64,000 bases of DNA, from positions 930,001 through 994,000 of the forward strand of contig JARGXX010000071.1 of assembly GCA_030374765.1 (NCBI GenBank), given 5' to 3'. The notes under the pieces were generated by a model. The model did no database searches and was not told the DNA's origin. It was given only the letters and a program-made list of their open reading frames with translations. The DNA is from Agarophyton chilense. Its lineage: Eukaryota > Rhodophyta > Florideophyceae > Gracilariales > Gracilariaceae. Below are positions 50,164 through 61,151 of this stretch, piece after piece. Positions within the stretch are counted from its first letter, which is position 1, and each line of letters starts with the position of its first letter. Both the position numbers and the translations under genes were made by a program.

Positions 50164-51688
50164 TGTCGTACAATCACCTCTGGGGTATGCTACTGTCTTG
50201 TATCGGTAGCGTAGTGACGCTTAACCGTAGGGAGCGTGTTGACGCTCAACCTTAGAAGGTGGACGTAGTAAACCTCGATGGTAACAGGGCACCGTGAAAA
50301 CCAGCAGGGGCAAAGGGCGGGGTGACTAGCCTATACCGTGTAGGTAAACGATGGTAGGCGTCGACCCGCGGGAAAGCCTGTGTGGTAGTTGAGAAACAAT
50401 GAACCAAAAGGTATAATCGTGACCCAAGTGGTGCCTGTCTTTATCAGACTAGGGTGGAGGAGGTGCAGTTTCCTATATGCAGTGGAATGCACTCTCCATG
50501 TCACCCGGGTGGTGCCAGCAAGGCACGGTCTCTGACCTCGTGTCAGAGATCTGGCCAGCATTGGCTACAGTGCCAGGTGGCCACTCCACTACTGTACTAA
50601 AATAAATATAATCACAATCACAATTACTAACAATCACTCAACCAGAAGGTACATGTCAACATTACACGTGGCTGACAATACCTAGATGGTAGCTCGCCCG
50701 GCGCTGCATGGCCGATGATCCCTCGCATCCATCACCTACAAGGTCAGTGTAGTATATTGACAACCTCAAAGGTCATGTAGGACAACGCTTGGAGCGGAGA
50801 CACCACGAAGATGTTCGGGATCTTCCTCTCTTGAGAGACACGCCTCAGGCGGAGGAAACGCGTTCCAGCGGATCACAGAAACAGAGCCACTCTGAAAAGG
50901 CACGACGAGGTCGGGTGTAAGAACGAGACCAATCCGCCGGGATATACCTAGAGTGTTTAGGTGAGCACGGCATAATCCGGGGTGTGACCAATCCTAGGCG
51001 GAGTGGTACCACGGGATTGTCGGAAAAGGAGCGAGGAAACACTCGTATGAGGTGGACGAGCGAGATGAGTGAGGCGGCCACTCACGAGAGCCAAAAAGGA
51101 GAACAAAAAGAAAACGGGGGCGAAACCCTATACAGGGGCGAGACTACGACAAGTGTCGGCGATTAAATATGAACCCAGGGTGGTGGTAGCACTCTAGTTG
51201 ACAGAGGGGTGGATGAACTAACGTGCGACGGGCGCTCACGCAGTATGTGGTGAAGACGCGCCGAAGGCGAAAAGTTCCGAGCCAAGACTCCCTTCTTCGG
51301 ATCTCCCAAGAGGGTGTTTACTGGGGAGCAGTGCTCAGCCTCCTAAGTAGTGTGGCGCGCGGCCCCTGACAGTGGGCGCGCGCCCGAAAATAGACACTAA
51401 ATAGCGATAGCGTAGCTAAATAAATACTAAAAAATACTAAATAATACTAACCATTAGGTAGAATCCGGGCCACGTGGGGCACGCCTCGCACTCGAGCGTC
51501 GGAATCCGTGCAGTCCACGTGTTCTACCAGTGTGCACTTCCGGTCCTAACCGGCCGTCGGCACGCAATAGCGGTAGAGCTTGTCATAGACCAAGCTAGTC
51601 CTCAAGCGAGCGAAATTTCTAAGCCCTGGGAAGAAACCCCCTTGAAGGGCATTGTCCTTCAGGTCAGACCTTCTCCCACTATACGACA
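50164..51688 (-). repeat. 5' LTR of element B, split by a solo LTR
   Basis: The outer parts match 45652-46296. The match breaks after CTCAAAGGTCA at 50775 and resumes at GGTCAGACCTTC at 51662, the gap being the solo LTR. Confidence 0.9.
50776..51661 (+). repeat. Solo LTR of a different family nested in element B
   Basis: An 886-bp sequence beginning TGTAGGACAA and ending TTGTCCTTCA, with terminal inverted similarity. It is flanked by a 5-bp duplication GGTCA (50771-50775 and 51662-51666). No internal coding sequence remains, so it probably formed by LTR-LTR recombination after insertion. Strand is arbitrary. Confidence 0.85.
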
Positions 51689-51693
51689 ATGAT

Positions 51694-54290
51694 GTTCCAC
51701 AAGATAATTATTTTAAATTTAACGAATAAAATACTTGGTGGACACACAGTACCGGTGTAAAATAGGACAGTGCTACTAAACTAATTCTGTATTTCAATCA
51801 CGCTCTGGAGAATTCTTTTCTTAATATCTCCTTACCACGTGTAGTACAGTGCGTTTCAAAAACATATCCTTTCCTAAAACCGAGCAAAAAATGGCGTTTT
51901 CTATACTGTAGAGCCAATTTCTCACCGAATAAAACCTTTTCAAGTCAAAAACTTTGTTTCTTAAACATATTTTTTATACAATATAGAGCTCCATTATGAC
52001 TTGTGTACGGCCTTTATCTCGCCAAAACGATATGAAAAAAATTAGATTGGACCACAAAGGCATGATCCCAACATTTGTAGCCCAAAAACAAATAAAAAGC
52101 CCAAAAACGAACAATTATTACAGAATACTCTGTTTGATATGAACTCAAGCGATGTTTGAGCCATACCGCATTTGTTCTATCACCAAAACGCGTGGAAGTA
52201 AGCTTTATCTGTTCTGTGATACTTTATCGTGCAAAAACAATTGAAGCAAAACAATGTTTGATTGTAAAATGTTCTTAAATATGACGCCAATTAAAAATTC
52301 AAAATTGATTAAACTATACAACAACAAACGAATTTTCTTTTGAAAACGCACCAGAACCGCAAACTTGCGTTGTGTTCCTCAGAAAAGTCTTATGAAAAAA
52401 AGAGTATTTAAAAAAAGATAATTTTTTGGACGAAAACTGTGTATATAGACGAACCAAGTTTCTACAAATTCTATTAAAATGATAATTGAAAAACAAATTT
52501 TAGTTTTGTAAGAAAGTTCTTTGGTCATACATCTGAGATGGTTTTAGATAGCATATTTGATGTAAAGCCAACTAAAATAGCGTTTTTAAAAGCTTGAATG
52601 TCTTAGAAACGTTATGATAAAGTGTTTCAAAGTTATGTGCTACTTTATTTCTACTTTACGTATGAATTAAATTATGATTCTTAGCAGGATAGTGCGCTTT
52701 TAAAACAGTCAAATGTTTAGAAACAGTACATGAATGGTTTTAATATGACGGATACGGATCTTTCATGACGAATTTCCGATGTTTGCTTTACTGAAACACC
52801 AATGGAGTGCTAGATTAGATGATGTATGGGCAAATTAGACAGTTCAGTACAGTTTTTTATTCAAAAGTTTGTATCACAAATTACTGTGACAAAACAACGT
52901 TTAATTTCATTCATTTTTTATTGAATAAATGAAAACACACTCTGTAAGTGTCAGTAGGGTTAAAGAGGCGAAAACAAACTACTGAAAGCGTGCTGTAGAG
53001 AATATGACTGACGAAAGGATATGTTTTTTAAAAAAAGTTTTTTGACTTGATATTTTTCATGTGTTGTTTTTATTGTGTGTATTGTAGTGGAAAAAGAAAT
53101 TTACGAAATATTTGTGCAAGGGATATGTTTTTTAAACATACTTGACTAAGTTATATAATGAATGCCGTTTATCGACTTTGATGATATTTGAAAATTCAAG
53201 TCAACGCAAATCTCCAATGATACAATGTTGGAGATCTTTTTTGCGTATTGTGGGGCTCGTGCCCATCAATTGTGTTTTAGAGTCCAGAGAACAAGTTAGG
53301 CACTCTCAATGTTTTTCGAAAAGTTTTTAGGAGGACTCCAATAGGTGCCCCGTACTTTTGTTTGATTACTTTAGGTAGGGTTTCAACCACTGGTTTTAAA
53401 ATTGGGCCTCTCGTGGCGCTACTGAGATCTTTTTCGAAAAATCAAGACCAGTTCTCTTCGTTTGCAAGGTATATTCTACGGTGCATCGTGCAACATTTGA
53501 CTAGATTTAACGGCTTAGTGTAATATTTGAGAAGCATAAAGATCTCAATAGCGACGTTTTGATTCATTATTTTTAATATATGGTTTGTCAATAAAACTAA
53601 CGATCAAAAATCCTGCATAATTTTTTTTTTTCTACTTCATCTTATTTTAAAAATACAGCTTCCAATTCCAAAAAGATAACTTAATTTTCATGAACGGTTT
53701 TTCTAACTAATTGATTTTTACAGACTCTGTGGAGCTGTTGTTTTCTATATTTATTTTTTATAGCCATAAGATGATTTAACTATTAGAGATATGCACCACC
53801 ATTAAGTGTGCTTAAATCGCATTTTTCAAGCTTTGTTTTTCAAAAAATACGTATTATCAAAATGTTAGAGTCGTAGAAAATATTTTTTGTCTGTCAACGG
53901 TACATTATACGCTTCACTAATTCGACAATTATGTCTGTCACTTTGAATGAGCTAGATGGTTTTCCTTTATATATTTTAACCATAAAATTTTGAAAATTGG
54001 TGAACATGTTCACAAAATTTGTTTTGCAATACTCTTTGCTGTATGTTGTTATTATTTTCTTCTGAAGACGCTCAAATATTCCAAAAAAAGCTTGAAAAAG
54101 CGCTGTCGGAAACACTTCACGTTTTTGATAAACTTTTGAGATGCTGCAACTCAGGGTTTGGCTGGAGTTTTTTTTTCAAGCATATTTTGGCTATTCCCAC
54201 GGCCTATGATGTCGAGCAAATGAATGAGAGGGAAAGTGGGGGCGATGTTCAGAAGAAGAAAAAATGAAAGGGTGTTTGTGTTGAGGAATG
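51694..54290. other. AT-rich gene-free tract with recurring diverged motifs
   Basis: Composition drops sharply to AT-rich, with many A and T runs and no credible gene on either strand. Similar phrases recur at irregular spacing, for example TTCTCACCGAATAAAAC, TTATCTCGCCAAAACGA, TTCTATCACCAAAACG and TTATCGTGCAAAAACA between 51.9 and 52.25 kb. Another pair is TTAGAAACGTTATGA and TTAGAAACAGTACATGA near 52.6-52.7 kb. Possibly a very old, diverged repeat array. A small palindrome (TTCATTCATT...AATAAATGAA) lies near 52905. Confidence 0.45.
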
Positions 54291-54824
54291 GGCACTTGGC
54301 GCCAAAATGTTCCTTTGCCGCCCAATCACAGGAGCCATACTGGCATATCTAATCGTTTCGTTAAATCCACTTCAGCCTCTATTCAGGGGTCCAATAGAGA
54401 AAACTCGTCATGAAAGGAAAAGGAAAATGGAAGAATGTATGTAATTTTTTGAGGTAGAGTTGCATTTTTACCCCGCCCCCTGAAAAACCAGGATAGATTT
54501 ATTGCGGTAGAGATGCTCTAACGGCCCTAAGATACTACTACTCAAATGGAAGTCCTTCGATCGACTGGGTCGCTGGCGTGGCAGACAGGGACGGTAGGCG
54601 TATGGTCGCGTTTCGCTTTTCGGGGACTGTACTTTACTTCCGAAGCTTACTTATCCTTTTCAGCTCACGTATTGGAATTACAATGTTCAGGGCGTGGTTT
54701 AATAGCTGATGCTAAATTCGCCTACCCTTCTTTTCAATTCTACGGTAAAAGAAACAATAATGCATTAGCAGCCCAAGAGCACATGAGAGTTTCAAACAGT
54801 TCGGTGCTGTAGACCTGACCTCGT
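54291..54824. other. Region 3' of the NADPH oxidase gene
   Basis: Normal composition returns. One 88-codon frame on the plus strand has no homology or support. It should include the NADPH oxidase 3' UTR. Confidence 0.4.
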
Positions 54825-57475
54825 CTAGAACTTTTCCTCACGGAAAACGTAGCGGACGTTGAATGATCGACTTAACGAGTCAGGGACGGCGGGGCCTTTG
54901 TTTTGGGAAAACAGCAGAGATTGCATACGACCAATATCTGTCGTTTCCTGAGCCGTAGAGATGCTTCTGTACCTCGAATCAAACATAGCCATTGTCGCAG
55001 CTTGTTTCACCTCGGCCGCCATCTTCGGTGGTCCACAAAAGAATATGCCAGCTGTAGTTCCGTTTTTCATCTTAGCTGTGAAGTTCTGAAAGATCTCCGG
55101 CCAATTCGGACGACCATAATTGTCACGAAATAAAAGCTCCCCGCGGAAAGATCCAGGACTCCGTGGAACGGACGTCTCCTGATCTTCTGGGGTTTCTTCT
55201 CGGGTTATAAACCTATGTAAGCGAACAAACGACGAGCTTCCTACTGATTTCGAAAGCTCTTCAATGAGCCACTTATCTTCATCACGGGTCTTCGTGGTCC
55301 AGATAAAATCGACAGATTTGGTTGTTTGGTACGATTTCCGAATGGTATCAGAAAGCAATGCTCTTCGTCCAACAATGCGAAAATATCGAAACAAGAATGT
55401 CAACACAAGTATGGGCCACCCAACATAGAATTCGAAAGCCGCAATGTGCCCGGTTTCTGTACCTCTTCCCGCTAGTGCCATGTTGTCAAATAAAAACGGT
55501 GCGCCGGCCAAAGGCAGCAATACAAGCCATTCTTCAATTGTTGCCCGTCTTTCAGAAACCAACTCCGCCACCATGGCGAACAGAAGCATTGCAAAAAAGA
55601 TGCCGGAAAGAATATCATCGACCCATGTAAAGTACGGACTGCGAAACACATCAGTTCCTTTGCCTTCGAAATCAACCATTGAGAAGCACACTGCGAGGAG
55701 ACAAACGGACAACCGGAGAAGTAGAAGCCAAAGCATAATGGTGTTGAACATTGACGTGCTAGCCAGCGTGTAGAGAAACTGGCTTCTTGTCTGAGTTGGG
55801 ATGACAGACAAATCGTCATGGCCTTTTGTCTTAATCATATGAGGTGTTTTCTTAATGTCCGCTAAGAATGGCCGTGACTGCTTCCGCGGACGTTTCAAAC
55901 CATCAAAGAAGAGAGTTCGACCGGCATCTAGAATATCCGGTCCTCTCACACTATTTTCTCCACATTGAGATGATGAATATTCCGAAGGCCATGAAGACTG
56001 GGACATGTCAATGACATCGTCCATACGAGTTTTCTGAAAGAAATTCCGTGAGATTTCTTCATTGATCTCTTTGGTGACGCTTCAATGGCGGTGGAGGGGG
56101 GAAAGGATAAACGATTCGGAAGGGTCAGTTTCAATGACTAGTTCTCGAAAACAGTCGAAGCCAAATGACAAACGCTTACCTGCAGAACGGTGTGGCTCCC
56201 ACACCACCGGAAATGAGTAAGATTTTCTCGTACTGGCCTACATGTTGGGCAGGAGCTCCGTAGGGTCCCCTGATTTTCACTTCGAACGAATCCACCGGCA
56301 CCCGTGTTCTTGGATGAAGACCTGCCTTGCATAAGTTGTATAGATCACCCGTCCAATCACCAGCTTTCTTGATGAAAAACAAGATGTTCTCCTCCTGAGG
56401 AGCAGATGCCATCGTGAAAGCTGTTGAAGAGATATAGAAAGAAGTGAAGCAAAGCCTCAAGTCAGTACAGTTCATTGGATACCCAGGATAAGCGAAACCG
56501 CACCTCAAACGAGTGCAATGAGGTTGCTTGAAAGAAAAACTTACGATGCCACTGAGAACGACTTATCAACGGTATACAGAGTTCTGCGTATTGACCCGCT
56601 CGGTAATGGAATGGTTTTGGAAAAGATAAACGTGCTGTGTTTGAAGAAAAAAATGTCAGAATCTTCTCTTTTTCTCTGTCCCGCTCTAAAGTTTCTGGAG
56701 ACTTACTTATTTCGCCTCCCTGAAAGCTATTACGGCACTCTGCTCCGACTCGAACGTACAAAGATGCCTTATTCTGAAATCCAAAGGATATGAATTTGTC
56801 TACGCAATAGATCAGTGTTGGTGCAAGTATCCATCTGTACGTATAAATCACGCCGTCGTAGAAACCATGGAGCATGAGCAATGGAAGAAATAAAGCTGCA
56901 CCAACAAAATGGACGTGGATAAATCTCTCAAAATTGGTTCGCCTGGCTGGAGGGACTGCGGTAACAAAGATCGTGACAAAGATGACGACCAGGGTGCAAC
57001 CAGTAGCAAAACAATAGGTCCACTTTCCAAACCCTGGTGCCCAAAACTTTCGGGTAATACCTGCCACGCTGTGGAGGATGCCGTGCAGTATGGCTAAAGC
57101 GAAAGAGAAGACCGCCACGAATGTGTGCATTTCGGGCATAGCATGGTCCAACGGTAGAAGCGAGCTGATGGGAGTAGAGCGGAGGAATGTTAGAGTTTTT
57201 CGAGAGGCGAGCAAAATTACGATGGCAATGTTAAGGTTCAGAATGAACCCCGTCCCCCTAGCGATGGCGACGGTCCAAGCCACAAAAGCATCATCTTTCC
57301 AGTTCTCATACTCTTTGACAGCGGCAAAGAAGAAAAGAACGATATTTCCGAGGCAGTAGCTGAGCAGGAAGGTGTACGTCGGACTGTAGCATTGAAGCCT
57401 TGCATCAATCGATGCAAGAATTCGAAGAGCTTTTTCACGTTTTGTTTGCGGATCGTCTGGTACCGTTGGATTCAT
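54825..57475 (-). CDS. NADPH oxidase (Rboh/NOX type) with extra transmembrane segments, three exons
   Basis: Superoxide-producing membrane flavocytochrome. Exons are 57475..56545, 56420..56180 and 56079..54825 (808 residues). Splices restore SQWHPFTMASAP and GGVGATPFCSVTKEI. The N-terminal ferric-reductase domain has about six helices with haem-histidine candidates His117/His131 and His189/His203. The FAD motif is HPFT and the NADPH-binding parts are GGVGATPF (about residue 383) and FFCGPP (about residue 737). The protein ends RYVFREEKF, resembling the NOX C-terminus. Between the two NADPH-binding parts lies an insert of about 300 residues with about four hydrophobic helices (about residues 494-526, 544-567, 575-596, 605-630), as I recall for red algal Rboh. 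No EF-hands precede the membrane domain, unlike land-plant Rboh, so direct Ca2+ control is not expected. Confidence 0.92.
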
Positions 57476-59309
57476 GTCGACAACTTTGAAATGTGGACTT
57501 CGAGCTCAAAGGATTGAACTCTTGTCAAACGAAAAACGTAAAGGAGGTCAATGAATATCACAGAGAACATGAAAACCGAGCTTCTTGCCGGTCAGTGACT
57601 GGGTCTGAACACCACCTTTAAGTACTTCCCCTCTTTCGAAAGTAAAACAGCCCCTGTTCTTGTCGTAAAAGCCCCCAGCAGATGTGCCAAGGCAACCAGC
57701 ATAGAAAATAAAACAGACGACCGTTTAGGGAACGGTTTTGTTTAGAGCTACAAGAAGCAGGAAAAGCCGTGAGCATACTGGGGAGCATAGGGGGCCTTCT
57801 CGTATGTATGAAAGAAATAGGCTCCTGACGCCTCAAACAATGGCTCTGTAGCTGTTGGAAAGGAACGCATAAAAAATGGCCACGCAATAGTGATGAACAA
57901 CGTAAGGACTACAGAACACTACAAATCAGGGTACGAATATCATCAGCATCGTCATGACCATCCTTCTCTATTTACCATTAGTGCGTGAAATGAAGTGCAC
58001 AGCGTTTCAATTCGTTCAAACATTCTTTCCTATGGAAGCCAACTCTTCACTAGACCATCTTCTTATTCTCTCCAAAGATTTTCAAAAGAGAGGCATAATG
58101 TCTTCATGTCACCTTTTGCACACCTTACAACTAGAAATCAAGTCGTTGATGAATCCTGGTATGCAATTGTATGTCGATACACGTCATCGTATGGGAGATG
58201 TCAACGAATTTGACCAACTTTCGACAGATAAGTAAATCCAGATGCTTTGGACTCCGGCATGTAAGCAACCTGATGGCGGAGAATTGCTCTACTCGGATTC
58301 CATCCCACAATAAACTACAGACATTCTCCTTATCTGCAATGCGATGGTAATATCTCTCCTGAAACCACCGTTCGGATTACAATCCTTTTCTACAATTGCA
58401 GTATGATTGCGATATCTTCATTGATATCCTATCTTTATTGATATCGCATGCGATAGGAAAACGTGGCTTGCCGCATTCCAAGTCGTTTTGAGCAATCTAC
58501 ACCATTTGCAACTATGTTTTGTAACGGCTGAAACCCATTGATCGCAATCTTGCTTGCTGATGGGAAAATCGCTTGGAAAAAGTGCATCTAATTGCCATTC
58601 CGATGAGGATGAGCAATTCTCTATTTCAATTGTGGGATTGCCATCAAATGATAATCCAATCGATTGCAACACACCCCTGATGCTGGTTCAACTTTTGTGC
58701 GGCAAACGATACTGTACGAAAGCCACTACTGGTGTTCAGGAACGCAAGAGTTTCATCTTACGATTATGAATATTTTAGTGCAGAGCAGCGAGCCCGTTGG
58801 AGGCGAGGGAAGCAGAGACGTAATTTTTCTGGAAATTACGGGCCCAACCGCCAAATATCGTAATTCGCCCATGAAGAAACGCGAACCTGAGGGATAAGCC
58901 CGCGATAAAAACGTAAGTTTATCTGCAGAGTTGATCTTGTGTGATGGCCCGTATTTATGTTGCCAGGCGCATCGCGAGCCGTGCTCTACGGGCGTCGTCG
59001 GCGACGAACGCGATCATCGATAGGTAGGGGCGAAATGCAGCGCGAGGAGGTGTGGGAGAAGCCGTCTAGGAAGTATATCTTGGGGAAGCTTGAACCGATT
59101 AAAATAATGTGGTGTTGTTTTACATGATACACGTGGAGCGGCACTTAACAGCCAGATTGGCAGTGGCCGGCACAAGTGCGTATGTGTGATAAGAAAACCG
59201 TCTCTCCCAAACGGAGATCGTGTCTTTCTCATTAGTGTGGGCGGTTTCAGGCACACCCCATCGGCGCTGTTCGATTCACACCGCAGTGAGGCGTGGAACA
59301 TTCTCTTCG
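57476..59309. other. Intergenic, no gene recognised
   Basis: Contains the NADPH oxidase promoter and the upstream region of the gene at 59310. Several 60-95-codon open frames on both strands lack homology, good starts or coding composition. Some repeated ATTGCGATATC / TTGATATC phrases occur near 58400-58450. Confidence 0.45.
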
Positions 59310-60167
59310 ATGAGGCCGTTAACGTTCGTTTCGTTTTCCTCTTTCACCCCGGGATCCCATCAGCAATTGAGGCCTAATGTAGTTTCTCAGCAGTCGTACG
59401 GTACTCGAATGGTTACGCCAAAGCACATACGGCGTTCGAACGAAATCAAGCGTCTTGAACGTCAGCTTGAAGAGCTGCGCGCTTTGCGGGAAAAGTTAGC
59501 CCATGACAAGGCACATCCCATCTCTGACTCACAGCCGAAGCCACGGGCGGACGAACCGGAAAGAGCGCCGCCGATACCAGACCTCCTATCCATGCCTCAA
59601 AAAACTGCCAGCGATTTTATCACTGGAAAGCATAATGAGGAAAGTCGTTTTCTGAGCATTGCAAGCGTCGATTCTGAGGAATTTCCCACCCGAATACTGA
59701 CAATTGCTGGTGTCATCCCGGAACTCACTACTGCTCAGTTCAAGAGCACACCGGCGGTGTTGACGAACAAGAGACCGGACAAGGGTAACCTCGTGATTAC
59801 AAAGTTGCCAGAACATTATCATGGAGATATCATGTCCTTGCCAGGCTCAGAAGTGCTTGCCGGATGCGGTGATCCCGTATTAGTGCTTGCGGAACAGAGT
59901 GAAGTGTCTGCTACGTCCTTACCAATATCAGAGGGGGACCTTGTGGCCCTCGTAGTTGATAGAGATATGAACAGGAGAACATTTGAGAGCACCAATTTCT
60001 ACGTGTGGGATGTGCGAGGAAACATCCGTGTGGGATGGGCTAAAGAAGAGCCACATCCCAGTCAGGCTGAATGCGTTGGTCAGGTCGTCTTTGGGATTAT
60101 GGAAATCAAACCGGATTTGCGCCAAAAGAAGTCTTGCTGGGAAGAGGAGAATGAGACATATGTATAA
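59310..60167 (+). CDS. Unrecognised protein, possible organellar targeting peptide
   Basis: 285 residues from ATG 59310; ATG 59409 is the alternative (252 residues). With the earlier start the first 30 or so residues (MRPLTFVSFSSFTPGSHQQL) are basic and Ser/Phe-rich without acids, as in transit peptides. An amphipathic coiled-coil-like stretch follows (SNEIKRLERQLEELRALREK). The C-terminal 150 residues look folded, with many beta-type alternations (FYVWDVRGNIRVGW, then VGQVVFGIMEI). No family is recognised. Composition and uninterrupted length support a real gene. Confidence 0.6.
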   Translation: MRPLTFVSFSSFTPGSHQQLRPNVVSQQSYGTRMVTPKHIRRSNEIKRLERQLEELRALREKLAHDKAHPISDSQPKPRADEPERAPPIPDLLSMPQKTASDFITGKHNEESRFLSIASVDSEEFPTRILTIAGVIPELTTAQFKSTPAVLTNKRPDKGNLVITKLPEHYHGDIMSLPGSEVLAGCGDPVLVLAEQSEVSATSLPISEGDLVALVVDRDMNRRTFESTNFYVWDVRGNIRVGWAKEEPHPSQAECVGQVVFGIMEIKPDLRQKKSCWEEENETYV

Positions 60168-60293
60168 GATGTTACAGTAAGCAAATAATGGAAGGTGGAT
60201 GACACGATCTAATACTCCATTTTATACCAAGACTTGCATCTTTGAGGAAAGAAGAATGAATAAAAGAGGCATGTCGTTTGCAGAAATCATAAA

Positions 60294-60668
60294 TCAAGAC
60301 GAAGTCACCACCGCGTCGACACGACAAGTTCCATTCTCCTCGTTTGATTCCACTATAGCCCATTGAACTGGCTCCCATTCACCCTTCAAAACATCTTCAA
60401 TATGCTGACGCAGTTCAAGGGATGTTCGACCGTCAACGCACATATTTTTCGAGACAAACTTGAGTTTCGTACTACGCAACTTTTGTACTCGTTGCTCTTC
60501 CGTGATGTCATCCAAAACCGCATTTACTAGTATTGACCGTTTGAATTTAGTCGTCGTTGTCGGAAACCAGATGCTCCGCTCTCGAGCGAAGGAAGTCGTG
60601 GGTCGAATAGAAGTGACTGGACGAGCAAACGATATGCGGCCGAATGTACTGCACGTAATGAAGGCCAT
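60294..60668 (-). CDS. Small unrecognised protein with likely plastid transit peptide
   Basis: 124 codons from ATG 60668-60666; an upstream in-frame ATG at 60719 is less likely. The first 45-50 residues (MAFITCSTFGRISFARPVTS and onward) are rich in Ser, Thr, Arg and Phe with almost no acids, as in red algal plastid targeting peptides with an early Phe. The mature part (about 70 residues) is compact and charged: KFVSKNMCVDGRTSLELRQH, then VLKGEWEPVQWAIVE. No family is recognised. It converges on the gene at 59310 with 126 bp between stops. Confidence 0.55.
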   Translation of the reverse strand: MAFITCSTFGRISFARPVTSIRPTTSFARERSIWFPTTTTKFKRSILVNAVLDDITEEQRVQKLRSTKLKFVSKNMCVDGRTSLELRQHIEDVLKGEWEPVQWAIVESNEENGTCRVDAVVTSS

Positions 60669-60728
60669 ATCCTTGCTCCTTAATTTCTCGGCAAGGAGAA
60701 CTATCTCGTGCAGAATCACTTAAGACGT

Positions 60729-60742
60729 GGGGGGGGGGGGGG
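60729..60742 (+). repeat. G14 homopolymer
   Basis: Fourteen consecutive G, about 60 bp upstream of the preferred start of the small minus-strand gene (a C14 tract on its strand). Length is likely to be error-prone or polymorphic. Confidence 0.85.
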
Positions 60743-61151
60743 TACAAAGATACACCACGCGTTGAGTCGTCTGCTACAAAGGTAACCCTCTTACCTAATT
60801 TATGTGCGCATGAAGTTACGGCAATAGGAACGGTTTGAGCTACGATCTCAGAGCATCCGTTGCGTGATGATAAATAATCACACAACAGGTTTACAAGTCG
60901 ATCAACGAACACGTCGACAATTTCAAAAATCTGAAAACACCAAAAACCATGATGGCGCGAGGTGTACAGAAGCAAAATGGGAACCAAGGATCACAAAAGC
61001 GAGCTCTTCGCTCCAGACTTAGAGCAACTGGCATGAAACTCTTCCTCCCGCACTAGTCCCATTTCTGTACGACTCCAGTTATAAGTAAACTACTAGTAAA
61101 AGACTAGGGAATGATCACATCCAAAGAAATCATAGTGGTGTCTCATTTGAA
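60743..61151. other. Spacer downstream of the PDH E2 gene, no gene seen
   Basis: Contains the E2 3' UTR and the promoter of the small gene at 60668. Nothing further is supported. Confidence 0.4.

Larger units (their letters stand above)
45652..51688 (-). mobile_element. Element B: internally deleted chromodomain Ty3/gypsy element
   Basis: Bounded by LTRs 45652-46296 and 50164-51688 (the latter interrupted) and by a perfect 5-bp target duplication ATGAT (45647-45651 and 51689-51693). Internal order on the minus strand: primer-binding site, gag, then integrase with chromodomain. Protease, RT and RNase H are absent. An antisense (+) ORF relic lies between the chromodomain and the 3' LTR. LTR divergence is visibly greater than in element A. 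Because it has its own target duplication, the deletion may have preceded transposition, making it a non-autonomous element moved in trans; deletion after insertion is also possible. Confidence 0.9.

Noticed and set aside
58395..58460. ATTGCGATATC / TTGATATCG phrases as a regulatory or origin repeat
   Set aside because: Only a few irregular copies in an ordinary intergenic region; no consistent period.
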